DNA from: Silene latifolia
Taxonomy: Eukaryota > Streptophyta > Magnoliopsida > Caryophyllales > Caryophyllaceae
Assembly: GCF_048544455.1 (NCBI RefSeq)
Contig: NC_133534.1
Coordinates: forward strand, 90,425,637 to 90,489,636
Direction: 5' to 3'
Length of the DNA: 64,000 nucleotides
The notes beneath the pieces were generated by a model. It was not told the origin of the DNA, searched no databases, and saw only the letters and a list, made by a program, of their open reading frames with translations. Positions 1 to 10,522 of the stretch are shown in pieces. Position numbers and translations under genes: made by a program. The first letter of the stretch is position 1. Each line of letters opens with the position of its first letter.

Positions 1-2515
1 TCTCTGATAGTCTTATTCGGGAGGAAAGGCTCTTAATTGCTGAGTATACCAAGCTTAAAGATCATGAGCTTTCAATCCTTTCTCAAAGAGCTAAAATAAG
101 GGATATCCAGGACTCTGATTATAGTTCTAAATATTTTTTTGCAAAAATTTCTAAGAGAACTCATCAGCAGGTTATTGGTGGCATTCATGATCACCATGAC
201 AAGCTTCATATGGGGTTTTCTTCTGTTAGTGCTGCTTTTAATTAGTATTATCAGGACCTGCTGGGGCACAACTCTTCTACCACCCCTTTAGATACTGATT
301 TTATTTCTTCTGGAGCTGTGGTTAATTCTTCAGATAGCCATTCCCTGATTAGGGAAATCTCTCCTGCTGAAATCAGAGATGCACTCTTTAGTATGGACTC
401 TAATAGTAGCCCTGGAATTGATGGTTTCTCAGCTGGGTTCTTTAAATCTGCCTGGAACATTATTGCCAAAGATTTTTGCAAAGCTGTGAATCAGTTTTTT
501 TCTTCTGGCAGGATGTCTAAGCAGGCTAACTCAACTATTATTTCTCTGATCCCTAAGAAGGCCATACCTAATGCTGTCACTGATTATAGGCCTATCTCTT
601 GCTGCATTATTTTCTATAAGATAGTTAACAAGATCCTAGCTAACAGGCTTCAAAGTATTCTTCCTTCCATTGTTGGTGCTAAACAAGCTGCCTTTATTAA
701 AGGAAGAAGCATTTTTGAAAACATAATGCTATCTCAAACTTTGGCCAAAGGTTACAATAGGGCTAATATTTCCCCTCGCTGCATGATCAAGGTAGACATT
801 AGGAAGGCTTTTGATTCCCTCCAATGGTCTTTTATTGCTAATATGCTTTCTGGTTTGGGTTTCCCTCAGCAATTCATTGACTGGGTGCTTGGATGCATTC
901 AATCTCCTTAGTATTCTTTAAAAATCAATGGAGAGCTTTCTGGGTTTTTTCAAGGGAAAAGTGGCATTAGGCAGGGTGATCCCCTTTCCCCTTACTTGTT
1001 TGTGCTTAGCATGAATGTTTTGTCAAGATATCTCAGGACTCTTTGTGCCAAACCCCTTGTCTCTTATCATCCTAAGTGCTCTAGGCTTAAACTTAATCAC
1101 TTGGTCTTTGCTGATGACTTGATGATCTTTATTAGGGGAGATGTCCCCTCTGTTGCAGCAGTTAAGAGTACTCTGAGTCTTTTTGCTGAGCTTTCTGGGC
1201 TTCATGCTAACATTGAGAAAACCAACATGTATTTTGGAGGGGTGCCTCATGATGTTAAGGAGGCTATTCTAGCAGCAACTGGTTTCTCTGATGGTCAGTT
1301 CCCCTTCAGATACATAGGAGTCCCCTTGTCCACTTCTCGAATCTCAGTGGCAATGTTTGATTCCCTCATTCTCAAGATAAAGCATTCTATCCAACATTGG
1401 TCCTCTAACTTCCTTACCTATGATGGTAGGGTACAGTTAATCAATTCTATAATTTTTGGCATGGAAACGTTTCAGTGTTCTTGAATCTTTTGCCTAAGGA
1501 GGTTCTGCAAAAAATCAATAAGCTCTGTAAGGACTTTTTTTGGGGAATACTGCCTGAAGGTAGAAGAATGGTGTTTAAGAAATGGAAGGACATCTGTCTG
1601 CCCTGGGATGCAGAAGGTTTCAATATCAAAGACCTCTCTACTTGGAATGATGCTCTACAGTGTAGATGGATTTATCTGCTGGCTAATACTACTGAGGGGA
1701 GTTGGGTTTCCTGGCACCAGGATTATATCTTGCAGCATCAATCTATCTGGTTTGTACAATCCCAGGATAGTTTTTCCTCCAGTCTTAAGGGAATCCTGGC
1801 TGTAAGGGACAGGCTAGTTGCTCTAGCAGGTAGCATTACTAATGCTTCTTCTCTGATTAACGGCTGGTGCTCTCAGGGTAAATTCAGAGTTACTGCAGCC
1901 TATAGCTATCTGAGAGGTGTTGTCTTAGCTGGTCCTTGGACTGCAGCTCTGTCTCATCCTCGTATTGTTCCAAGTCACAAGATTATTTTTTCTTTGGCAG
2001 CTCAGCAGAAATTGGCAACAGTGGACAATCTGCAGAGTAGAGGGTTTTATATGGTTAATCGATGTTCTCTCTGTGAACTTAACCTTTAGGATCATGCCCA
2101 CTTGTTCTTTAATTGCTCTTTCTCTAAGGATGTCTGGCACCAGCTTCTACAGTGGATGGGTATGCACCGTGCTAGTTCTTGTTTACTTGCTGAACTTGAA
2201 CAAGCTAATCTTGGGAGTAAACACAATTGGAGGATGGCCTGGTTTTGTACTTCATTGGCTGCTGCTGTTTATCAAATCTGGAATGAACGTAATTCTCGTC
2301 TTTTTAGAGGAAGAAAGGCTGCAGTTACTAAAATTGTTAGCAGGGTTAAGTTTCTTGTTTCTACCCGACTCCTAATGTGGACTAGTCATAAGCAATACTC
2401 GCTTCTAGCTGCTAGTTTATGATTTTGTTGTATAGTGGATAGTCTTTGCAAAAATCTCTTGTAATTTCTTTCATTATTTGAATGAAATGATAAATTTTTT
2501 GTAAAAAAAAAAAAA
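1..2515 (+). mobile_element. L1-type LINE, 3' portion, ending in poly(A)
   Basis: This is a non-LTR retrotransposon whose 5' part lies outside the window. It holds a broken reverse transcriptase and zf-RVT region, a short AT-rich 3' UTR and a terminal A run at 2503-2515. Immediately after the A run the sequence becomes Ty3/gypsy integrase, so the LINE was inserted into a Tat-type pol gene. Its 5' junction and target duplication cannot be checked here. Confidence 0.93.
3..2422 (+). pseudogene. LINE ORF2 reverse transcriptase with zf-RVT domain, broken
   Basis: The protein would copy LINE RNA by target-primed reverse transcription. Visible in order: a linker with SPGIDGFSAGFF (about 410-450), the RT core with IKVDIRKAFDSLQW (about 785-830), GIRQGDPLSPYLF (about 965-1000), the catalytic FADDLM box (about 1108-1125) and a C-terminal zf-RVT region with CSLCELNL and HLFFNCSFSKDVW (about 2060-2135). 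It is not functional. In-frame TAG stops lie at 243-245, 909-911 and 2087-2089, and the frame changes near 1475-1484. It ends at 2420-2422. The endonuclease domain would lie upstream of the window. All three stops are TAG and are easily derived from CAG. The L1 assignment is firm, the subfamily is not. Confidence 0.93.
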
Positions 2516-3240
2516 CGTGGCAAAGTTCATGCAGAACAACATCATCTGTCGATACGTTTGCCCACATGAGATCATTAGTGATGATGGATCACATTTCCAA
2601 CCCGAGACTGAGTAATTGCTAGCCAAGTACAAAATTAGGCATCACCACTCTTACCCATATAGACCACAGACTAATGGCACGGTAGAGGCAGCAAACAAGA
2701 ACGTTGTCACAATTCTCAAGAAAATGATTGACAACTATCGAGATTGGCCAAGCAAAATACCCTTTGCTTTATGGGGATATCGGACATCAGTTAGGATGCC
2801 CACTGGGGCCACCCCTTTCTATTTGACCTATGGCATGGAAGCTGTACAGCCAGTCGAGTTAGAAATACCATCGTTGCGTATCTTACTCGAAAGTCAAATC
2901 CCGGAAGCCGATTGGAAGAGGGATAGATATGAAGAACTCATCCTCCTGGATGAACGTAGGCTACGTGCATTGCATAATGTCCAAACATATCAAGCACGTA
3001 TCAAACGAGCCTTCAACAAAAGGGTCAAGCCAAGGAACATCAAGGAAGGAGACCTAGTACTCAAGTCGGTTAGAGCTCTTTTACCTGTCGATCCACGGGG
3101 AAAATTCAAAACCTAATTGGGCCGGACCATTTCTAGTCAAGTCCGTACTTCTAGGGGGTGCGGTTAGAATTACAGACCTAGATGGGAATGAATTTGCCAA
3201 ACCGACAAACCTTGACCAATTAAAACGGTATTATGCCTAG
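2516..3240 (+). pseudogene. Tat-type Ty3/gypsy integrase C-terminus, broken
   Basis: This is the end of a gypsy pol polyprotein, the integrase that inserts element cDNA. The second catalytic Asp lies in ISDDGSHF (about 2568-2590) and the catalytic Glu in PQTNGTVEAANKN (about 2660-2700). The usual plant stretch with ALWGYRTSVRMPTGATPF and YGMEAVQPVELEIPSLR follows. There is a TAA stop at 2613-2615. A one-base frame change near 3112 moves the reading to PNWAGPFLVK, which continues to a TAG at 3238-3240. The phrase VELEIPSLRI is typical of the Tat/Ogre lineage, as I know it. The upstream part of pol is separated from this piece by the LINE. The region after it carries two antisense genes and then a Tat LTR, which fits the same element. 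Confidence 0.88.
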
Positions 3241-3776
3241 AATAGGAACAGAAACGCGCCTCGCGTAACCTCACGTGTCGCTCTTGTGGCACTAAATAAA
3301 CGGCCCCTGGCCAAGCTGAAATAAGCTAATGTCACTATGCGCTTGCATTTTGACAATTTGTCATCCTCATATCATCAAATAAACTAAATTTGCACCTTAA
3401 GAATAAGTAAAAAGCTCATGCTTATCTTCTAAGTTCATTACAAGCTCTTGCTTAGAACAATTATTCTTTTACATTTACTCGAACACTGCGCAAGGGTTTG
3501 ATTTCATTTTTTTAATGAATACGTAGGCAATCCTTCACAGGATACAACCCATTAATTTCAAAAATGTAAATAGAAGGACATTTGCAATCGCATTTGGAAT
3601 TCAACAAGAATAATAAATAGAAAGTCACAACGGTTTCATACCCAATTAACCTCTTTTATTCATTTCTAATAATAATACGTTACATAATAATAATAATGGC
3701 AAGTAAAAATAAAAAAAGTAGGTTAGGATTCTGAAAACCCCACCTTCTTATTACAATAATAATAATAATAATAATA
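3241..3776 (+). other. Post-pol noncoding part of the Tat element
   Basis: No gene is visible. The sequence directly follows the pol stop and becomes AT-rich toward an (AAT)n microsatellite at about 3755-3780. The second LINE is inserted at the edge of that microsatellite. Confidence 0.6.
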
Positions 3777-3791
3777 AATAATAAAGACATG
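3777..3791 (+). repeat. Left target-site duplication of the second LINE
   Basis: The 15 bases AATAATAAAGACATG recur exactly at 5050-5064, just after the LINE A run. Because the repeat begins with A residues, one or two bases may belong to the poly(A) tail. Confidence 0.92.
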
Positions 3792-4928
3792 TTGAAAGAG
3801 ATTGCTGATCTTTCAGGATTGAAAATTGGCTCTTTACCTTTTAAATACTTGGGTATCCCCATGGCTTCCAGGAAGCTGTCAGTTCTGGAGTGTAGTATTC
3901 TGGTTGAAAGGGTGGTGGATAGAATTAGGGCATTGGGGGCTAGAAAACTTTCCTATGCAGGAAGACTGGTTCTAATCAAGTCAGTCCTTGGCACTCTCCA
4001 CACCTATTGGGCCAGAATTTTTATTCTCCCATCTACTGTGTTGAAAAAAATTGAGTGTATTTGTAGGAATTTCCTCTAGCAAGGTGATATTCATGCGCAT
4101 TCTCCAGCTCTGGTTTCATGGGATAGTGTCTGTCACTCAAAGCAACAAGGGGGTTTGGGGATTACTGATATTATCCTTTGGAATAGAGCTGCAATGGGGA
4201 AATATATCTGGTGGATAATGCAGAAAAAGGACCATCTATGGGTCAAATAGATGCATAGCATTTATATCAAACAGTCTGAATGGACCTCTTATACTCCAAA
4301 CTCTGGTGCTAGATGGTCCTGGAGAAGTATTTGCAGATGTAAGGAGTCTTTTATATCTGGTTATACTGGGATATGGTGGCAGTCTGAGGATGGTTTTTAT
4401 ACTATTGAGAAAGGATACAAATGGTTAAGAGGAGACCAACCTGAGGTTCCTTGGTACTCTTGGATATGGAATGGCATCAGTCTACCTAAGCATCGTTTTA
4501 TTGCTTGGTTAGTCATCAGGCAGAGACCTTTGACGAAAGATAGACTGAATAGGATGATGGGAAGCGTTGAGGATGAGTGTGAGCTATGTGGGCTTGACAA
4601 AGAGGACCATGATCACTTGTTCTTCAAATGCTCATATAGTTCCAGATGTGTCCAGTTACTGTCTGAATGGTGTAAAGTTCAGTTGCCCTTATCAAATTTG
4701 GTTGATTGGTGGAGCAGTCAATCTTTTGGGTCACAGGTGAAGAAGGAGATGATAGCAGCTATCATTGTTGCTGCTATGTATCAAATCTGGTGGATGAGAA
4801 ATCACTGCCGGTTTGAGAAGGAAATTTTTAGGCCTGAGTTTGTTTTACAAAAAGTTCAGGAAGTTGTGAGAAATCGCTGTGTTAGTCAGTATAGGGATAA
4901 TATCCTTATAACTGAGTTACTTGCTTGA
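3792..4928 (+). pseudogene. LINE ORF2 fragment with zf-RVT domain
   Basis: This is the C-terminal part of a LINE reverse transcriptase. It starts in the thumb region (FKYLGIPMASRKLSV, about 3840-3885), continues through AGRLVLIKSVLGTL (about 3957-4000) and ends in a zf-RVT region with CELCGLDKEDHDHLFFKCSY (about 4579-4640). TAG stops at 4077-4079 and 4248-4250 interrupt one otherwise single frame, and the final stop is 4926-4928. The catalytic RT residues are missing because of 5' truncation, so this copy cannot be active. The apparent ATG at 3789 lies in the target duplication and is not a real start. Confidence 0.92.
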
Positions 4929-5049
4929 GTTGATGTTGGTTTTGTTAGATATTTGCTTGAATGTAGGCGTATCTAACTCAAAATTGTAACAGATGATGTA
5001 ATTTGCTCGTTGATGATATAATACTTCCTTACATTTTACCAAAAAAAAA
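3792..5049 (+). mobile_element. 5'-truncated L1-type LINE insertion
   Basis: The insertion is about 1.26 kb and keeps only the 3' part of ORF2, a short 3' UTR and an A run at about 5041-5051. It is bounded by a 15-bp direct repeat. 5' truncation with a target duplication is the normal signature of target-primed reverse transcription. The copy differs in sequence from the LINE at 1-2515, so it is a separate family or subfamily. Confidence 0.95.
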
Positions 5050-5064
5050 AATAATAAAGACATG
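5050..5064 (+). repeat. Right target-site duplication of the second LINE
   Basis: This is an exact repeat of 3777-3791, following the LINE A run. Confidence 0.92.
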
Positions 5065-5111
5065 GGCTATTCCTCCATTTTCCCTTTGCCCTTGTCATTT
5101 TTGTCATACTT

Positions 5112-6558
5112 CTAGTCACGACCTCGAGCCGGACGCTCTTGCGCCACTTCGGACCTAATCACCAACGGTCTTTCTTGAGGCCTAGCCTTACCATTCTTGT
5201 CAACCACTTTGTCCACGACAGGAGAGGTCTTCGGTTTCTGCGAAGGACGAACAACTTGAAACCAGGCTTCCTCCTCTCCCTCAGTCAGATGCTTCTCTTT
5301 CTCCTTTTCCACTTCGCGCACCTTGTAGTCAACGAGCTCGCGCTTCCTCAATCTCTCATGCTCCTCGGGAGTAGTAGCTTTCCTCCACTGCAGATAGGAG
5401 TCCGACACCCATAAGGCATTAACAGAAGAGTTCAAGAACCACACATTTCTTTGAGCCCATTTAATGGCCAACTCCCTTCGACTCTCAGTAGTAAACGCCA
5501 CGGCAGTCTGCAGGACAGTGTCAAGCTTCGGGATCATATGCTTCATTCCAACTTGCCTCATCAACTTCTACGGGAAGATGCATATCATGAATCCCAAGCC
5601 AGGAATGCGCACAGATCGGGTACGATCCAAGGAAGATACTCTAGTGACAAATTTGAGATGCCACCATGGTTCAACCCATCTAATCAATGGGCCATCATCA
5701 CTCTTCAGTTTGTTTTCTCAGTAATTGCAGACCCGAGTGAAGTCCACCATGTAAAGCCTGGTCCTCATTGCAATCGAACGAGCATGATAAGAAGGAAGAT
5801 GAACTGGGGGCTCGATCAATCGAAGGCGCTCCATAAGCCAGACCTACCAAAAGCAGGTATTAGAAAAACGAAAAAAACAAACGAAACAAGAAAAGAAAGA
5901 AAGAAAAAGAAAAGTATTCTTTTACCTGCAAAATAATGGGACTTCCCAAATACGGTAGGTCGCGATTGGCTTTCCTATTATCCAAGCCCAATAGGATCTC
6001 TCCTAAACATAAATAGGCTGGGCTCCTGCGCAGCTCCATTTGCTCAACTAGGCCCAGGAGACGGGGATCACCTCTCAAATATTCATCAACATGCCCTTGA
6101 AGGACATATACATGCAACAAGCAAAACCCAAATGCCCTTCGCCTGGCAACATAAGAGACGGTGGGGTCGGCTTTGTTAATGAATCGATCAATAAAGTCCA
6201 ACATCTGCACTCCTTTCGAGGTCACTAGACAGTCCACCTCAATTCTAGACAATCCAAGCAAGTCTCTAAATTTGTTCTTATACCCTTGTGAAGTAGAAGG
6301 AATAACGGGCAAGTGTTCTGGGTCCCACCCACCAATCGCAGCAATTTCTTCAGGAAATGGGCAAATGTCACCTCCGGGGAACGCAAAAACATGATAATTC
6401 GGGTCCCAATAATCAAGACAAGCATCTAGAAATGGTTTGACAACCTTGATAAGCTTCAAACTCAACAAAGATCCAATATTATAAGCACCCATATCGTGCT
6501 TCTCCATGTTGGAAAACTCATTGGTCCACTCTTTTAGACGAATCTCAAAAGTATTCAT
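5112..6558 (-). pseudogene. Antisense Tat-borne gene 1 (DUF7745/plant-mobile-domain-like), two exons, two stops
   Basis: Exon 1 is 6558-5926 (211 codons from the ATG). The intron is 5925-5844 (82 bp, GTAAAA donor, TGGTAG acceptor) and exon 2 is 5843-5112, giving about 454 residues. The splice keeps one frame: LGSPIILQ joins VWLMERLRLIEPP. Exon 1 contains FLDACLDYWDPNYHVF and FPEEIAAIGGWDPEHLP, which recall the DUF7745/plant-mobile-domain class of retroelement-associated plant proteins; the family name is from memory. Exon 2 has SDDGPLIRWVEPWWH and a Lys/Arg/Glu-rich C-terminus with KVREVEKEKEKH. Stops at 5720-5718 (TGA, plausibly from CGA) and 5570-5568 (TAG, plausibly from CAG) break exon 2. 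The gene lies antisense between pol and the 3' LTR. Its molecular function is unknown. Confidence 0.8.
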
Positions 6559-7479
6559 GATGAGTGATTATATTGAGAATTTTATGTAATAAGACGAAGA
6601 AAAGACGGAAGAATTGTGTGAATAAAACCTCCATTGACGTCTTTAATTATACTAAAATCTGTTTCCAAAAATCCGCTAGAACGGATGCACATGGGAACAG
6701 GCGCAGCACCTGCTGCGCCTCTTCAAAGGGACGCAGCTCCTGCTGCGCCTCTTTCTCAGCTTTGTTTCTGTGAATTTCCGCGTTGGATCTTTCCTAAATC
6801 CTTTAACGAATAATTTCCTATTCCTACGGGTTATTGTTTTGGTAAACACGTCAAAATTACCATAATTCGTGTGTCCTAAATTTCGCGGATGCGCATTTCG
6901 AAGCAATATCAGCATTTTCGTCATTTTAAGCCCACTTACATAGTTCTTTCTATTTCTTTTCTTTTTCGGGGAATCATTTCTCCAATTCAATGTAATTTAT
7001 TTCCAACTTATTTCTTTTATTTATTTCTTTTCTGGCAAATCATTTCGCTCCCGTCTTATACTACATTTCTAACTTATAGATTTCTATTTTTCATTTGTTT
7101 TTAAGAGGTAACCCTCCCTACCGTCCGGTCGTTTCCGGTAAATTTTTGCATTTTTCTACATTTTTAGCACTTTTGAGTCATTTGTTTTGCGTTAATTTAG
7201 GCCATATGTATATACGAATGTATGTTTTGCGTGATATCTATGTAAATTTCGGCATCATGACGGCGTAAACTGTCATCTACCAAACCTGTTCAAGGCTAAC
7301 CTGCAGGTACAAGCAACACAACCCAACAACAAAGGCACTCAGGCCATCATATATACAGTCAAAAAGGAAATGTACAACAAACTGGGGGCTCGAGCCCCAA
7401 GCAAAATCCAAAATGTCCAAAAATGTAGGTCCTAAAATGTACAAACGTGCAAGATACAAACAACAACAAAACGAGGCTA
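6559..7479. other. Spacer between the two antisense Tat genes
   Basis: No coding sequence is supported. On the minus strand it is the upstream region of gene 1. It contains a TATAATTAA stretch at about 6646-6654 and the 30-bp dimer at 6701-6760. The rest is T-rich on the plus strand. The short predicted frames here are explained by the repeat and by low complexity. Confidence 0.6.
6701..6760. repeat. 30-bp palindromic dimer, copy 1
   Basis: Two monomers start at 6701 and 6731, exactly 30 bp apart. The cores are CGCAGCACCTGCTGCG and CGCAGCTCCTGCTGCG, each followed by CCTCTT. The first monomer begins 143 bp upstream of the ATG of antisense gene 1. Confidence 0.93.
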
Positions 7480-10400
7480 CTATCGGTCGCCCTCTAACTC
7501 CGCAACTCTCGCCTCGAGATCAGCAACCTCGGCGTCACGAACCTCGAGCTCCCTCAACAAGCGAGCCGTCTCCTCCCGAGACTGGGCCAACTCTCGCTCC
7601 AGCTCACTCCTCCCCTGCAAGCAACAAAATTGGCTCATGTCAATCATTTCAAGCAATTACAAGAAAAGTTGGAAAATCAAAATTAGGAAGAAAAGACATA
7701 AACGAAAGGTTCATACCTGACGGCCTCGACCGCCGACAAGTGCCTCGATGGCAGTAGGTCTCAACCGGTTGGTCACCCTCCATAACGCCACAAACCGAGA
7801 CGGCATCACCTGCATTTTCAAAAAAAAAGAAGTTCTCAATAATTGGATCAGTTCAATCAAATGTGTTCTTACACAAGAAAACCATGCAAATTTGAGGCTC
7901 ACCCTCCGAATCAGATACTGCCAATCGTCCAGGCCAGCTTCCGTCACAGCTACGTCAAAGTCACGCAGCTCGGAGATCGTCGTTCTCCCGGTCGCGTCAG
8001 TGTACTCGAGGGTCTCAGGGTACTCTGGGGGCTTGATGCCCGTCGCCTCGACCTCCTGCAAAGTCAAATGATTCCCATTAATCGATGATCTTTCATCGTA
8101 TTCTCAAAAAAATCGAAAGTAAAGAAGGATAAAGCACTTACCACAACCGGCCAGTATGCCAACCTCCCGTAGAGGAATGTCGAGTAGTCCTCGCCAGGAA
8201 GAAGGAGGGCGTCACCACCAACGCCAGCCAACTCAGCTTCCCTCTCAGCCTCAGAAGGCTCCCTGAACATCATCCTAAGAGGATCGATGGGAACCGTCAA
8301 AACATCCCGAGAGCACTGACGAGCCAAGCGCTTGCCCAAGTACCACACAGGACCTATCGACGTCCTCAACAGCAGCCGACTCAAGGTCCTAGGTCGAAGG
8401 ACCTCAGCCACAAAAGGAGGCGCGCCAGCGTATTCCGCCCAAGGCATGGGCACCCACTGGGAAAAGGCAAACAAGGAATCACTCTTATGATCGGTTTAAA
8501 AAAGTAATGAAGAAGCAAAACAAATACAAGTGATATGCTCACGCCGTCCAGCTGAAGAGCGTTCACGTCCCGCCGGTAGACACCGTGGGAGGAGCTCTTG
8601 CTCCTCATCCGACACATCACCGAATCCCTCGCGACGGGATAGGCCTTCTCCACCGGCTCCGTCCTCTTGGACGAGTGGCTCGGAAAGTAGGAGTACACCC
8701 ACGCCTGTGAAGCAAGATAGTTAATAACGATCTTTCGTGATTCAATAAGGAAAAGAAATTATTATTAGTCTAAATGAAGGTTCATACCACCAACAGTAGT
8801 CCAGGGCCGACAGCACCAGGAGAAGTCCCCTTCTCCATCAACTCCGGACGAACCATGGCCCTCATGAAGCGGATGAGGACCGCAAAACTAGCAGTGACCC
8901 AGTCCCAATGCCCTAGGGAGCTCAGGTCAGAAAGGAAGGAAAAAGGTTCGTCGACAGCCTCTCTCCCTTGGCTCCGAGGTAGATCGAAGACAAGAACCAC
9001 CAGAGCCACAAGCGGACTCTCTGCTCAGCTGTACAAGGAGGAGGAGTCGTCTCTCTCCCGTCAATCACCACCAGCGTCGGGGTCTTCCCCGCAAAGTAGT
9101 CTCGGATGTAAGAACTCGGCACCAAACCAAGCACTGTAACAGCGTTCGGCGACAAGTTCCAGCCGATCAACGACCTAGCCTCGTCCGAGTCCACCCTCAT
9201 GGCAGTCTCCGACCACTCCACGTGCTCGGTCCCACACGGCAGCCCGGAGATCATGCCGCAGTCCTCCAACGTGACTCCCACCTCACCAAAAGGCATGTGA
9301 AAAGTGGAAGTCGTCTCCCAGAATGAGTCTAAGAAAGCGCGGACCAGGCTAAGGTTAGCCCGCAGCTTCCTCTTCGCGATATCCCACCAAGCCTGCACCA
9401 AGGCACCAAACGCACCCCGCTCGATCATGGCGCGCTCCTCCGCCGACAGCGTCTCGTAGCACTCCATGGCCGTCGTGTAGCCCGAGAACGATCTGATGTT
9501 CCCGGCCTCCTATTGTAATTTGAAACAAAAGCTATCTTTAGTTTGAATGAAATTGGAAGAGATATGAGCGAATGAAACGAAAGAATATGAGTGATGAGTA
9601 ATGAATTCAAGATTACCAAGCTCTTGACCGTCCTATAGGACAAGTGACACTCCGCAGCCCAAAGAAAGTGCCTAGTGTCCCAGGTCTCAGCCCACGCGGG
9701 TGCTTCCCTCAGCTGGCGACCTCCTCGTCCCACATTGGCCCGTCTCGGGGCCTCCTCCTCCTCAGCAACCTGCTCCTCGAGGATCTCGTCCTCAGCAACC
9801 TCCCCGGCTGCCCTAGCTGCAGCAAAAGCCTCCTCGAGAGTACGAGAAGCATCAACAGCAGTGTCTATCTCCATGGGAGCTCTCCCTGAAGTAGAAGCCT
9901 CGTCACCTAAAAAATTAAAGTAATTTTAGGCCGCGTCAAGTGACGACGATCCTTGATTAGGGATTTTCGAGCTTTCGGAAGCCCTGAAACCGCTCTTTTC
10001 TCGCCATCTTTGGCCGTATTCCCAAAAACCCGATCACTCATATGGTATTTTGGGTCAATTCAAGCCTAAGTTGAAGCCTAGTCATGGGTTCAAGTCGAAA
10101 TTTCGGCAGCATTTCGTTATAACGGCGATTATGCCCTAGAAAAGTGTCCTGAAAAAGCTGTCACAAACCAAAATTTCGAGATGGTAGGAAGTTTTCCCAT
10201 CATCCAAGGATTCCAAATATCAAGTTTCATCGCAAATGGGCAATCCTAAGGCCATTTTCGAAGCAATTTACGGTTTAGCTGTGAAACCGTCTCAATTTCA
10301 CTCAAATGCTCAAAACTCAACCAAACATCGAAACAAATACATGGTTATGATCCTTATACTACCAATTAGCCATTTACATGATCAATTTTACAAGACAAGA

Positions 10401-10522
10401 TCATTTCGGGGAAAAGCCCCAAATTTTCGACATTTTAGGGTTGGGAACCCTAATTTTGTCGATCCAATTCGTCCTTTATAGAAGATTAATGCAAGAATAA
10501 TATACATACCTCGATTAGTCAT
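7480..10522 (-). pseudogene. Antisense Tat-borne gene 2: plant mobile domain protein, eight exons, one frameshift
   Basis: Exons on the minus strand: 10522-10510, 9906-9617, 9509-8788, 8704-8543, 8456-8142, 8055-7903, 7809-7717 and 7614-7480. All seven introns are GT-AG (603, 107, 83, 86, 86, 93 and 102 bp). The donors include GTATGT, GTAAGT and GTGAGC. Exon 1 is only 13 bases (ATG ACT AAT CGA G) and is the sole phase-1 junction; the others are phase 0. The product would be about 627 residues. An acidic N-terminus with EEQVAEEEEAP is followed by a plant mobile domain in exon 3, with TSTFHMPFGEVGVTLEDCGM then ISGLP. The final exon gives a short coiled coil (ELERELAQSREETARLLREL). One indel in a T-rich run near 8935 shifts the frame inside exon 3; otherwise it is open. 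Plant mobile domain proteins such as MAIN/MAIL1 act in silencing and gene control. The role of this copy is inferred only from that. Confidence 0.85.

Noticed and set aside
3777..4079. ATG at 3789 as the start of a LINE protein
   Set aside because: The ATG lies in the target duplication outside the element, and the fragment is 5'-truncated.
5139..5936. Plus-strand frames over the antisense gene 1
   Set aside because: They are shadows of the minus-strand coding region, which has recognisable domains and splice sites.
6676..6990. Minus-strand frame rich in RRSRCC
   Set aside because: It is a translation of the 30-bp dimer. Similar short frames occur wherever the dimer lies, in unrelated flanks.
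9644..9923. Plus-strand Ser/Ala-rich frames
   Set aside because: They are the complement of exon 2 of antisense gene 2, with no domain of their own.
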